DNA of 64,000 nucleotides, taken from assembly GCF_004362195.1 (NCBI RefSeq), contig NZ_SNWG01000001.1:2108001-2172000 (forward strand). Direction: 5' to 3'. The stretch is from Microbacterium sp. BK668. GTDB lineage: Bacteria > Actinomycetota > Actinomycetes > Actinomycetales > Microbacteriaceae. The stretch's first letter is position 1; each line of letters starts with the position of its first letter. Positions 1-8,118 of this stretch are shown one piece after another. The notes under the pieces were generated by a model that saw only the letters and a list, made by a program, of their open reading frames with translations, was not told the origin of the DNA and searched no databases. The translations under genes were made by a program, and so were the position numbers.

Positions 1-1011
1 TTCCGCGATGCCGGAGACGGGGACGCCGAGGTCGAGCGCGGTCTGCACGGTCCACGCACCGGTGCCCTTCGCGCCGGCCTGGTCCACGATCACATCGACG
101 AGCGGCATGCCGGTCTCGGCGTCGATCTGGCGCAGGACCTCGGCGGTGATCTCGATCAGGTACGACTCCAGCTCACCGGCGTTCCACTCCGCGAACACAT
201 CGGCGATCTCGGCGGGGGACTTGCCGGTGCCGTGCCGGATCAGGTCGTACGCCTCGGCGATCAGCTGCATGTCGGCGTACTCGATGCCGTTGTGCACCAT
301 CTTCACGAAGTGGCCCGCGCCGTCGTGGCCGACGTGCGTAACGCACGGCTCACCTTCGGCGACCGCGGCGATCGAGCGCAGGATGGGACCGAGCGTGACC
401 CATGACTCGTCGGGGCCGCCGGGCATGAGCGACGGGCCGTTGAGCGCGCCCTCCTCCCCACCGGACACGCCCATGCCGACGAAGTTAACGCCCGTCTCGC
501 GGACGGCCTTCTCGCGGCGGATCGTGTCGGTGAACAGGGCGTTGCCCCCGTCGACGATGATGTCGCCCGGCTCGAAGACCTCGAGCAGCGAGTCGATGAC
601 GGCGTCGGTGGGGCGGCCGGCCTTGACCATCACCACCGCCGTGCGGGGGCGGGTCAGCCGGGCGGCGAACTCCTCGTAGGAGAACGCGGGGACGAACTCC
701 GCCTCGGGGTGGGCGGCGACCAGCTCATCGGTCTTGGACCGGCTCCGGTTGAACACCGCGACCGTGTTGCCCTCCCGGCTGGCCAGGTTCCGGGCCAGGT
801 TCGAGCCCATCACCGCCAGCCCGACCACACCGATGTTCGCCGTCGCCGCCACCGCGGCATCCGTCCCCTCCGGCGTCGGAGCGGGACGCTTCACATCCTC
901 GATCCGCGGAGCACCCTCGTGCTCCGTCGTCGCCTCGTCCGGCGACTGATCCTGATCGGTCGAGATCTTCGTCTGGACGTCGGGCTCGGTACTCGAAGGT
1001 GTCTCAGACAC
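1..1011 (-). CDS. gnd: 6-phosphogluconate dehydrogenase, decarboxylating (3' end beyond window)
   Basis: Oxidises and decarboxylates 6-phosphogluconate to ribulose-5-phosphate in the cytosolic pentose phosphate pathway. The Rossmann motif [15 protein letters not shown] begins near residue 62. The substrate-site stretch [18 protein letters not shown] and the family signature [11 protein letters not shown] are present. The gene runs off the left edge, so only about 337 codons are visible. The chosen GTG start has AAGGAG five bases upstream. This start gives roughly 56 acidic, low-complexity residues before the Rossmann fold, which is unusual; an internal GTG just before [11 protein letters not shown] is possible but poorly spaced from any ribosome site. 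It lies downstream of the beta-hydroxyacid dehydrogenase on the same strand and also has its own likely promoter. It would be the last step of the ketogluconate route encoded next door. Confidence 0.95.
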   Translation of the reverse strand, partial: MSETPSSTEPDVQTKISTDQDQSPDEATTEHEGAPRIEDVKRPAPTPEGTDAAVAATANIGVVGLAVMGSNLARNLASREGNTVAVFNRSRSKTDELVAAHPEAEFVPAFSYEEFAARLTRPRTAVVMVKAGRPTDAVIDSLLEVFEPGDIIVDGGNALFTDTIRREKAVRETGVNFVGMGVSGGEEGALNGPSLMPGGPDESWVTLGPILRSIAAVAEGEPCVTHVGHDGAGHFVKMVHNGIEYADMQLIAEAYDLIRHGTGKSPAEIADVFAEWNAGELESYLIEITAEVLRQIDAETGMPLVDVIVDQAGAKGTGAWTVQTALDLGVPVSGIAE

Positions 1012-1049
1012 ACGTGCTCCTTGGATCGATCGCGCAGGGGTTGACATCA

Positions 1050-1078
1050 AGCCTAGAGTTCGCGGCAGTCGTGTTACA
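1050..1078 (-). promoter_or_regulatory. probable gnd promoter
   Basis: On the minus strand TGTAAC (1078-1073) and TAGGCT (1055-1050) are separated by 17 bases, about 40 bases upstream of the gnd start. The TAnnnT form matches the -10 boxes seen elsewhere in the window, while the -35 is weak. It suggests gnd can be transcribed separately from the upstream dehydrogenase gene. Confidence 0.4.
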
Positions 1079-2036
1079 CCGTCTTGTCGCGGCGCTCACC
1101 GTCGGTCGCTCCCGGCCCTGAGCCTGGAGAGGTGCCCCGCTGACCGACGAACCGCTTTGCGACGGAGATGTCCCGGTCGCCGAGTCCCGCCTCGATGAGC
1201 TCTTCGAACGCCGCCTGCAACGTGGGCAGCACGACGGCGCGCGTGCCGGTCTCGGCGGCCACGTCGGCGGCGAAGGCGAGGTCCTTGCGCATGTACCGTG
1301 CGACGCCGCTGGGGGAGTCGTCACCGGTCACGAGTCTCGTCTTGCGGCTCGCGAGCAGGTTCGAACCGGCATATCCCGTCTCGAGCAGATCCCAGAGGGT
1401 CTGCGCATGGATGCCCGAGCGCTCGGCGAGCACGGTTGCCTCGCCCAGGGCGAGGATCGTCGCGGCGACGATGAGCTGGTTGCAGGCCTTCGCCACCTCA
1501 CCGGCGCCGAGCGGCCCGAGTGTCACGGGTCGGCCGCATGGGGAGAGGAGCCTCGCTGCTCGCTGCGTGTCGGCGGTCTCACCCCCCAGCATGATCGAGA
1601 GCGTCCCCGCCGCCGCGCCGTCGGCGCCGCCCGAGACCGGGCAGTCCACGATCCGCACGCGGCCGCCCGTCTGCTCGCGCAGGCGAGCGGCGAGCGCGCG
1701 CACCCCCGTCGGCGACGATGTCGAGCCGATCATCACCAGCAGTCGCCGGTCGCCGGCGAGGAGGCCGTCGGGACCGTCCAGCAGCGCCTCGAGATCGGGC
1801 AGGTCCGGAAGCATCACGAGGACGGCGTCGGCCTGTCGCGCCAGCTCGGCGGGCGTGTGGGCCCACGTCGCCCCCGCGGCCACGAGGCTCGAGTGATGCC
1901 GGCGTGCATGGACCACGATCCGGCCGCGAGCGGCGAGGAGGCGACGCGCCATCGGCTCGCCCATCGCGCCGAGCCCGAGGACGCCGACGATGTCCTCGCC
2001 TCCCGTGGCGTCGCCCTCTTCGTCGAAGCTGCTCAT
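1074..2036 (-). CDS. 3-hydroxyisobutyrate / 2-hydroxy-3-oxopropionate dehydrogenase family protein
   Basis: NAD(P)-dependent beta-hydroxyacid dehydrogenase, 320 residues from the chosen ATG. The nucleotide-binding motif GLGAMG is at residues 21-26, the substrate motif DCPVSGG near 131, and the catalytic lysine of [11 protein letters not shown] is K183. The frame stays open to a GTG at 2072 and an ATG at 2054, but the palindromic operator at 2074-2089 abuts the longer version and the fold begins only after residue 16 of the short one, so ATG 2036 is preferred; no start has a good ribosome site. It is divergent from the D-2-hydroxyacid dehydrogenase across the operator. The substrate is unknown; a sugar-acid-derived semialdehyde or hydroxyacid would fit the locus. 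Confidence 0.85.
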   Translation of the reverse strand: MSSFDEEGDATGGEDIVGVLGLGAMGEPMARRLLAARGRIVVHARRHHSSLVAAGATWAHTPAELARQADAVLVMLPDLPDLEALLDGPDGLLAGDRRLLVMIGSTSSPTGVRALAARLREQTGGRVRIVDCPVSGGADGAAAGTLSIMLGGETADTQRAARLLSPCGRPVTLGPLGAGEVAKACNQLIVAATILALGEATVLAERSGIHAQTLWDLLETGYAGSNLLASRKTRLVTGDDSPSGVARYMRKDLAFAADVAAETGTRAVVLPTLQAAFEELIEAGLGDRDISVAKRFVGQRGTSPGSGPGATDGERRDKTV

Positions 2037-2073
2037 GAGGGCAGAATAGCGCATGTCCAACACGTAGGACACT

Positions 2074-2089
2074 GTTCAATATCTTGAAC
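2074..2089. promoter_or_regulatory. candidate IclR-type operator 1
   Basis: GTTCAATATCTTGAAC has perfect 6-bp arms (GTTCAA/TTGAAC) around a 4-bp centre. It sits between the divergent beta-hydroxyacid dehydrogenase and D-2-hydroxyacid dehydrogenase genes. A near-identical palindrome lies upstream of the transporter operon at 4066-4081, with the iclR-type gene between them. Confidence 0.7.
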
Positions 2090-2143
2090 TCGCGATAGAC
2101 TGTATCGCAGACTCCGCCCGTCGACCCCGAGGAAGGGATCCGG

Positions 2144-3220
2144 ATGACCGACTCACTCACGACCGCCGTGTCCGTCGCGACGCTCCGCGCCGTGGCGGCT
2201 GTTCCCCTACGCGAGGAGCTGTGCGCGCTCATCGAAGAGCTCGAGCCCCGCGTGGAACTGGTGCGCGCGCACACCCTCACGCCCCCTATGCGGGGTGCCG
2301 CGGACTGGTCGGGGGATCCCGCCTTCGTGCGCACCCCGGAGCAGCAGGCGGAATTCGATGCGCTGGTCGACTCCGCCGACGCGCTGCTCGGCATCCCGGA
2401 TGTCGACCCCGACGCGCTGGCTCGCACGGTCGCGGCGAACCCGCGTCTGCGCTGGGTGATGACGACGGCCGCCGGGGGCGGCAGCCAGGTCAAGGCCGCC
2501 GGCCTCGACCGAGAAGCGCTCGACCGCATCGTGTTCACGACGAGCGCCGGCGTCCACGGCGGGCCGCTCGCCGAGTTCGCCGTCTTCGGCGTGATCGCCG
2601 GCGCGAAGGACCTGCCCCGACTGCTCCACGATCAAGAGCGCCGGGAATGGCCGGGGCGTTGGGAGATGCGTCAACTCGACGAGCTGACCGTCCTCGTGGT
2701 GGGTCTCGGCGGGATCGGCGCCGAGTGCGCGCGCCGCTTCAGCGCGCTCGGCGCGCGCGTCTGGGGCACGAGCCGCTCGGGGGCGCCGGTGGACGGCGTC
2801 GACCGGCTCGTACCGCTCGACGAGCTCGAGTCCGCGGCGGCTGAGGTGGATGCGATCGTGGTGACGCTTCCCGGCACCGACCAGACCCACCATCTGATCG
2901 GCGAGGGTGTGCTGTCGGCCGTGAAGCCCGGCACGATCCTCGCGAGCGTGGGCCGGGGGACCGTCGTCGACGAGACGGCGCTGCTCGCGGCCCTGGAAGA
3001 CGGGCGCATCGGCTTCGCGGCGCTCGATGTGTTCGAGGTCGAGCCACTTCCCAGCGAGTCGCCCCTGTGGTCGCACCCGCGTGTGCTCGTGAGCCCCCAC
3101 ACTGCCGCGCTGAGCAGCAAGGAGGAGGAGCGCATCGCGCGTCGCTTCGCCGACAGTGCGACACGACTCCTCGATGGTCGACCGCTGCCGAACGTGGTCG
3201 ATACGGTCGAGTTCTACTGA
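2144..3220 (+). CDS. D-isomer-specific 2-hydroxyacid dehydrogenase (possible 2-ketoaldonate reductase)
   Basis: NAD(P)H-dependent reductase of 2-keto acids, 358 residues, usual family length. The nucleotide-binding motif GLGGIG is at 187-192. The catalytic triad of the family is visible as R271 (in SVGRGTVVDE), E300 (in DVFEVEPLP) and H319 (in SPHTAAL). AGGAAGGG precedes the ATG. It shares an operator region with the divergent dehydrogenase and is followed 35 bases later by the regulator. In this setting a GhrB-like role, reducing 2-ketogluconate or 2-keto-L-gulonate to gluconate or L-idonate, is an attractive inference; the sequence alone does not fix the substrate. Confidence 0.88.
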   Translation: MTDSLTTAVSVATLRAVAAVPLREELCALIEELEPRVELVRAHTLTPPMRGAADWSGDPAFVRTPEQQAEFDALVDSADALLGIPDVDPDALARTVAANPRLRWVMTTAAGGGSQVKAAGLDREALDRIVFTTSAGVHGGPLAEFAVFGVIAGAKDLPRLLHDQERREWPGRWEMRQLDELTVLVVGLGGIGAECARRFSALGARVWGTSRSGAPVDGVDRLVPLDELESAAAEVDAIVVTLPGTDQTHHLIGEGVLSAVKPGTILASVGRGTVVDETALLAALEDGRIGFAALDVFEVEPLPSESPLWSHPRVLVSPHTAALSSKEEERIARRFADSATRLLDGRPLPNVVDTVEFY

Positions 3221-3255
3221 GGGGCGCCCGGGCGTCCCCGAGCGAAGGGATGCCG

Positions 3256-4059
3256 ATGACCGACGACCAGGACGACCGCCTGGGCCGTGATCCCGCGCCC
3301 GCCGTCACGCGCAGCATTCGTCTCCTCGATCTGCTCGCACAGTCGACCGGGCCGATGACGCTGACCGAGCTCGCCACCGGCCTCGGTCTCGCCAAGTCCT
3401 CGACGGCGAACCTCTGCCTCGCGCTCGAGGCCTCCGGGATGATCGAGCGCGTCCCGGTCGGATTCCGCCTCGGCCGGCGCACCGCCGTGCTCGGGGGTGC
3501 CTTCGCTGCCCAGTTCCAGCAGGTGCGCGAGTTCTACGCCGTGTGCGACGCATCGCCCGTGCTCCGTCACGAACTCGTGCAGGTCGCGATGCTCGACGGG
3601 ACGGACGCGCTCTACCTCGCCCGTCACGAGGGCGGTGCGCGAGTGCGACTGGGCACGCCGCTCGGGTCGCGGCTTCCGGCCGCGCTCTCGGCGACCGGTC
3701 GGGCACTGCTCATGGGTCTTGACGACGAAGCCGTCACCGAGCTCCTGGGCGACCACGCGCCCTTCCCGCAGCTGACCGACCGCTCACCGACCGACCTGGC
3801 CGCCCTGCTGGAGCGGCTCGCCCGCGCGCGGCAGCGCGGCTGGGCACTCGACGCCCAGGAGTCGTATACGGGCATCGTCGGGGTCGCCGTGCCTCTCGAG
3901 CCGTGGGCTCCCGGAGATCCGCGCCTCGCTCTGGGCGTCGGGATGTCGGCTGCCGAGGCGGACGACGCGCACGTCGAGCGAGTCGCAGCCGCCCTCGCGG
4001 ATGCTGCCGAAGCTCTCACGAATCCGTTCAGCGCGGCGGCGAGGAAGCCGCCCGGCTGA
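3256..4059 (+). CDS. IclR-family transcriptional regulator
   Basis: DNA-binding repressor or activator, 267 residues. The N-terminal winged helix-turn-helix covers about residues 15-75 (SIRLLDLLAQSTGPMTLTEL, then GLAKSSTANLCLALEASGM), followed by an IclR effector domain ending in GIVGVAVPLEPW and a C-terminal helix. ATG 3256 is chosen because GAAGGG lies six bases upstream; an ATG at 3250 is too close to that site. It sits between two transcription units that carry matching palindromes, so it most likely controls both. The effector is probably a sugar acid of the pathway (inference). Confidence 0.9.
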   Translation: MTDDQDDRLGRDPAPAVTRSIRLLDLLAQSTGPMTLTELATGLGLAKSSTANLCLALEASGMIERVPVGFRLGRRTAVLGGAFAAQFQQVREFYAVCDASPVLRHELVQVAMLDGTDALYLARHEGGARVRLGTPLGSRLPAALSATGRALLMGLDDEAVTELLGDHAPFPQLTDRSPTDLAALLERLARARQRGWALDAQESYTGIVGVAVPLEPWAPGDPRLALGVGMSAAEADDAHVERVAAALADAAEALTNPFSAAARKPPG

Positions 4060-4065
4060 ATCCCG

Positions 4066-4081
4066 GTTCAATATATTGAAC
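4066..4081. promoter_or_regulatory. candidate IclR-type operator 2
   Basis: GTTCAATATATTGAAC is a perfect 16-bp palindrome. Its right arm, TTGAAC, doubles as the -35 element of the promoter in front of the transporter gene, so a bound protein would block RNA polymerase. It shares 15 of 16 bases with the site at 2074-2089. Confidence 0.75.
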
Positions 4082-4104
4082 TCTGTCCATCAGGTTGGTA
4101 TGGT
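4076..4104 (+). promoter_or_regulatory. promoter of the transporter-idonate operon
   Basis: TTGAAC (4076-4081) and TATGGT (4099-4104) are separated by exactly 17 bases, about 40 bases before the transporter ATG. The -35 lies inside the perfect palindrome, which predicts repression by the neighbouring IclR-type protein. Confidence 0.65.
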
Positions 4105-4143
4105 GAGGCATCGCCACCTGGCGAGCCGATCGAAGGAGATGGC

Positions 4144-5559
4144 ATGAGCACCTCAGAGCCCGACCTGGCACCGACGCCGACGGAAGATCCCGAATACGCC
4201 ACGAATCTGCGTCGCGCGACGCTCGCCTCGAGCGTCGGCAGCGCTTTGGAGTACTTCGACTTCGCCCTGTACGGGCTGTCGACGGCGCTCATCTTCAACG
4301 TGCTGTTCTTCCCCCAAGACGATCCCGCCATGGCCACCGTCGCGGCCTTCGCCACCTACGGCGTCGGGTTCCTCGCAAGGCCCTTCGGCGGTCTGTTCTT
4401 CGGAACGCTCGGGGACCGGCTCGGACGCAAGTGGGTGCTCGTCATCACGATCCTTCTCATGGGCGGGGCCTCGACCGCGATCGGCCTGCTTCCCACCTAT
4501 GAGGCCATCGGCATCCTCGCGCCGATCATCCTCGTCTTCCTGCGCCTGCTGCAGGGCTTCGGGGCGGGCGCTGAGCAGGCAGGTGCCACCGTGCTGATGG
4601 CCGAGTACGCGCCCGTGCGCCGCCGGGGCTTCTTCTCGGCACTGCCGTTCGTCGGCATCCAGGCCGGCACGCTCCTCGCGGCCGTCGTCTTCAGCCTCAT
4701 CACGCTGCTGCCCGAGGACCAGCTGCTCGCGTGGGGCTGGCGCGTCCCGTTCCTCGCCTCCTTCCTGCTGATCCTCGTGGCGCTGTTCATCCGCATGCGT
4801 CTCAAGGAGACCCCGACCTTCATCGAGCTCGAGAAGCACGAGCAGATCGCCGATCACCCGATCCGCGAGATCTTCACCCGCGGTCTGCCGGGGGTCATCG
4901 TCGGCATCGGGCTGCGGATGGCCGAGAACGGCGGCTCGTACATGTTCAACACCCTCGCTCTGACGTTCTTCGTCTCGATGGTCGGCGCGGACGCCGACCG
5001 GAGCCTCCTGACGTGGGGTGTGACGCTCGGGTCGCTCATCGGCATCTTCTCCGTCCCCCTGACCGGCGCGCTCTCCGACCGCTTCGGTCGCCGCACGGTC
5101 TACCGCTTCGGCGCCGTCTTCCTGCTCTGCTACTCGTTCCCGGCATGGTGGCTGCTCTCTCTGGGCAACTACTACCTGGCGATCGCGGTGGTCGCGGTGG
5201 GCATCGGAGTAGGCGTCAACTCGATGCTCGGACCGCAGTGCGCAATGCTTCCCGAGCTCTTCGGCAACCGCCACCGGTACCTCGGCGTCGCGATGGCACG
5301 TGAGCTGTCGGCCGTGATCGCGGGCGGTCTCGCAGGCGTGCTCGGCGCCTACTTGATCGCCGTAAGCAACGGCAACTGGCTCCTGCTCGCGATCTACATG
5401 GCGACGCTTGCCATCATCACGACGGCCTCCACATTCCTCGTCCCCGAGACGCTGCGTCGCGACCTCACGCGGCTCGACGACGCCGTCAAGGTGTCGCGCG
5501 ACGAGGTCGGCGACGACGTGAGCGCCACCACCGTGACGATCCGCACCGTCCAGTGGTGA
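4144..5559 (+). CDS. MFS transporter of the metabolite:H+ symporter (MHS) type
   Basis: Integral membrane symporter of 471 residues with 12 predicted membrane segments. The first is ASSVGSALEYFDFALYGL and the MFS loop motif GTLGDRLGRKW follows the second; GALSDRFGRRTVYRFG is the equivalent in the second half. The family includes ShiA and ProP and carries organic acids and zwitterions with protons. GAAGGAG lies just before the ATG, downstream of the TTGAAC/TATGGT promoter. As first gene of the operon it probably imports the sugar acid used by the following enzymes. The substrate is inferred from context only; it differs from the GntP-type IdnT carrier of E. coli. Confidence 0.9.
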   Translation: MSTSEPDLAPTPTEDPEYATNLRRATLASSVGSALEYFDFALYGLSTALIFNVLFFPQDDPAMATVAAFATYGVGFLARPFGGLFFGTLGDRLGRKWVLVITILLMGGASTAIGLLPTYEAIGILAPIILVFLRLLQGFGAGAEQAGATVLMAEYAPVRRRGFFSALPFVGIQAGTLLAAVVFSLITLLPEDQLLAWGWRVPFLASFLLILVALFIRMRLKETPTFIELEKHEQIADHPIREIFTRGLPGVIVGIGLRMAENGGSYMFNTLALTFFVSMVGADADRSLLTWGVTLGSLIGIFSVPLTGALSDRFGRRTVYRFGAVFLLCYSFPAWWLLSLGNYYLAIAVVAVGIGVGVNSMLGPQCAMLPELFGNRHRYLGVAMARELSAVIAGGLAGVLGAYLIAVSNGNWLLLAIYMATLAIITTASTFLVPETLRRDLTRLDDAVKVSRDEVGDDVSATTVTIRTVQW

Positions 5560-5570
5560 CGGAGTCCGCC

Positions 5571-6329
5571 ATGTTCGACCTCACCGGACGCACTGCGCTC
5601 GTGACGGGATCGAGCCAGGGCATCGGACGGGCTCTCGCTCAGGGGCTCGCCGGAGCCGGCGCGACGGTGATCGTGCACGGTCGGGATGCCGCGAAGGCGG
5701 CCCGCACGGCCGAGGAGATCGCGTCGGCTGTCGGGCGACGCGTGCACTCCGCCGTGTTCGACGTCACCGATCCGATGGCGGTGGATGCCGGCATCCAGGC
5801 CCTCGAAGAAGAGCACGACGTCGTGGACATCCTCGTCAACAACGCGGGCATCCAGCGCCGCGCACCCATCACGGAGTTCCGGGACGAGGACTGGACCGAG
5901 CTCGTGAGCACCAACCTCTCGAGCGTCTTCTACGTCTCGCGCCGCGTCGCGCGCGGCATGGTGGCACGCGGATCCGGCAAGCTCATCCAGATCGCCAGCG
6001 TCCAGTCGCAGCTCGCGCGCCCCGGTATCGCCCCCTACTCCGCCACGAAGGGTGCGATCGCAATGCTCACCAAGGGACTCTGCGCCGACCTCGCGCCGCA
6101 CGGCATCCAGGCCAACGCGATCGCTCCCGGATACTTCGACACCGAGCTGACCCGGGCGCTCGTCGCCGACGAACGGTTCTCGGAGTGGGTGCGCGGGCGC
6201 ACGCCGGCCGGGCGGTGGGGCCGGACCAGCGACCTCGTGGGCGCCGTCGTTTTCCTCGCGGCATCCGCGAGCGACTTCGTCAACGGCCAGACGCTCTTCG
6301 TCGACGGCGGCATGACGGCGGTCGTCTGA
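5571..6329 (+). CDS. SDR-family gluconate 5-dehydrogenase-like oxidoreductase
   Basis: Short-chain dehydrogenase of 252 residues. TGSSQGIG at 12-19 binds the nucleotide, NNAG is near residue 90, and the catalytic S143, Y156 and K160 (PYSATKG) are present. The overall pattern resembles IdnO/Ga5DH, which reduces 5-keto-D-gluconate to D-gluconate. ATG 5571 is chosen because GGAG lies six bases upstream; an upstream GTG overlapping the transporter stop is an alternative. The next gene overlaps its stop by one base. It sits in an operon with IdnD-like and gluconokinase genes, which supports this role. Confidence 0.85.
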   Translation: MFDLTGRTALVTGSSQGIGRALAQGLAGAGATVIVHGRDAAKAARTAEEIASAVGRRVHSAVFDVTDPMAVDAGIQALEEEHDVVDILVNNAGIQRRAPITEFRDEDWTELVSTNLSSVFYVSRRVARGMVARGSGKLIQIASVQSQLARPGIAPYSATKGAIAMLTKGLCADLAPHGIQANAIAPGYFDTELTRALVADERFSEWVRGRTPAGRWGRTSDLVGAVVFLAASASDFVNGQTLFVDGGMTAVV

Positions 6330-7060
6330 TGCGTATCGGACGCGCGCTGGTCGGGGGCCACGAGCGGCACGTGCGCCAGACCTCGGATGGCTGGGTCGTC
6401 GTCGCCGACCCGTACGCCGCGCTCGCAGCGGGGCGGGAGCCGACGGACATCGGACCCCACGGCGACGGACAGCTCCTGGCGCCGAGCGCTCCCGTCGTGG
6501 TGGTCGGGATCGCGCAGAACGGACCGTCCCACGCGTCGCCCGTGCAGGCGTGGCTCAAGAGCCCGCACGGCGTCACCCCGAGCGGGCGCACAGTGGAACT
6601 GCGGAGGGATGCGGGAACCACGGTCGCCGAGGGGGAGATCGCCGTCGTGATCGGGAGGGACACCACCGGCCTGACCGCCGACAGCGCGCACGAGTACGTG
6701 CTGGGAGTGACCGCGGTGAACGACCTGTCGAGTCCGGAACGGACGGCTCTCGACCCGCGTAACTTCGAGTCCAAGTCCGGTGTCGGTTACACGCCGCTGG
6801 GACCGTGGATCGACACGGACGCGGACATCGACTCGGTGGCGCTGACGCTTCGGGTCGACGGCCGGCGGGTCGCCGAGACGGATGCCACGGCGCTGCCCTG
6901 CTCGATCCGGGATTGCCTCGCCTACGTCGCGCGGTGGTCGCCGCTGGGACCGGGCGACGTCGTGATGACAGGCGCCCCGTTCACGGCGGCGCCGATAGAG
7001 CCCGGATCCGTCGTCGAGGTGCAGGTCGGCGATGTCCTGCTCGTGACCCCGACGGCGTGA
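6329..7060 (+). CDS. fumarylacetoacetate hydrolase (FAH) family protein
   Basis: FAH-fold enzyme of 243 residues. The metal-binding region AEGEIAVVIGR, the acidic residue in GVTAVNDLSSPE and the lysine in FESKSGVGYTPLGP match the family core. FAH enzymes hydrolyse, decarboxylate or dehydrate 2-keto acids and acylpyruvates. The start overlaps the SDR stop in TGATG, implying translational coupling. No FAH step exists in the classical L-idonate pathway, so it may act on a 2-keto-3-deoxy sugar acid or a side product. The exact reaction cannot be assigned. Confidence 0.85.
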   Translation: MRIGRALVGGHERHVRQTSDGWVVVADPYAALAAGREPTDIGPHGDGQLLAPSAPVVVVGIAQNGPSHASPVQAWLKSPHGVTPSGRTVELRRDAGTTVAEGEIAVVIGRDTTGLTADSAHEYVLGVTAVNDLSSPERTALDPRNFESKSGVGYTPLGPWIDTDADIDSVALTLRVDGRRVAETDATALPCSIRDCLAYVARWSPLGPGDVVMTGAPFTAAPIEPGSVVEVQVGDVLLVTPTA

Positions 7061-7077
7061 AGGAGGAGGAGAGCACC

Positions 7078-8118
7078 GTGTCGAACCCCGGCGTGATCGC
7101 CTACGCGGCGGGCGACGTCCGCGTCGTCGATCTCCCCGAGCCGCGGCCCGCCGCCGACGAGGCGGTCGTCGAGATCGCCTTCGGGGGCGTCTGCGGCTCC
7201 GATCTGCACTACTGGCGCCACGGCGCGGCCGGCCAGTCGGTGCTGCGCGAGCCCATGCTCCTGGGGCACGAGGTGTCGGGCACCGTCCTGGCTCCAGCTC
7301 CCGACGGCTCCGGCCCGGGGCTCGGCGCGCGTGTGGCCGTGCATCCGCTCACGCCGCGCGGCGACGGCTCGACCCCCTGGCCCGCCCAACGCCCGAACCT
7401 CGCGCCCGCCTCGACCTACCTCGGCTCGGCCATGCACCTGCCCCACACGCAGGGCGGCTTCGCGCGACGCGTGGCGCTGCCCGCCCGCATGCTCCATCCC
7501 GTGCCCGACACGCTGCCGCTCTCGCTCGCGGTGCTCGCCGAGCCTGCCGCCGTCGCCTGGCACGCCCTCGCGCGGGCAGGGGGCGTGCGAGGTAGACGCG
7601 TCGCGGTGGTCGGCGCGGGTCCGATCGGACTGCTCGTCGTCGCCGTCGCCCTGCATCACGGGGCGGAGGAGGTCGTCGCTACGGATCTCGAGGCGTCACC
7701 GCGGCGCATCGCCGGGTCGCTGGGGGCACGCACCCTCGACGCCCGCGACGACGAGGCGATCGGGGCGCTGCACGCCGACGTCGTCGTGGAATCCAGCGGT
7801 ACGGTGCCCGGGCTGTCGGCGGCGATCCAGGCGTGCGCGCGCGGGGGAACCGTTGTGATGCTGGGGCTGCAGCGCCACGGCGATGTCGCGGCGCCGCTGG
7901 CCACCGCGATCACGCGGGAGCTCGACCTCGTCGGATCGTTCCGGTTCGGCGACGAGTTCGACGAGGTCATCGAGGCTCTCGCCGCCGGCGATCTTCGCGT
8001 GGACGGGATCGTGACCCACGTCTTCCCGGTCGTCGACGCCGTCGAGGCGCTCGAGACCGCGGGGGACGCTTCGGCGTCGTCCAAGGTGCTGCTGGCATTC
8101 GCTCAGGCCGCCGGCTGA
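7078..8118 (+). CDS. L-idonate 5-dehydrogenase-like zinc alcohol dehydrogenase
   Basis: Medium-chain dehydrogenase of 346 residues, likely oxidising L-idonate to 5-keto-D-gluconate. Catalytic zinc ligands are C39 (GGVCGSDLHYW) and H64-E65 (LLGHE); the Rossmann motif is VVGAGPIGLL. The segment STYLGSAMHLPHTQGGFA resembles IdnD proteins. The lobe that normally carries four cysteines for the structural zinc (about residues 90-110) has none, an odd loss for this subgroup. The GTG start has a long purine run, AGGAGGAGGAGAG, just upstream. It overlaps the gluconokinase start by one base. Confidence 0.85.
   Translation: MSNPGVIAYAAGDVRVVDLPEPRPAADEAVVEIAFGGVCGSDLHYWRHGAAGQSVLREPMLLGHEVSGTVLAPAPDGSGPGLGARVAVHPLTPRGDGSTPWPAQRPNLAPASTYLGSAMHLPHTQGGFARRVALPARMLHPVPDTLPLSLAVLAEPAAVAWHALARAGGVRGRRVAVVGAGPIGLLVVAVALHHGAEEVVATDLEASPRRIAGSLGARTLDARDDEAIGALHADVVVESSGTVPGLSAAIQACARGGTVVMLGLQRHGDVAAPLATAITRELDLVGSFRFGDEFDEVIEALAAGDLRVDGIVTHVFPVVDAVEALETAGDASASSKVLLAFAQAAG

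Noticed and set aside
8..679. Plus-strand frame at the left edge
   Set aside because: It is antisense to gnd, whose motifs are unambiguous on the minus strand.
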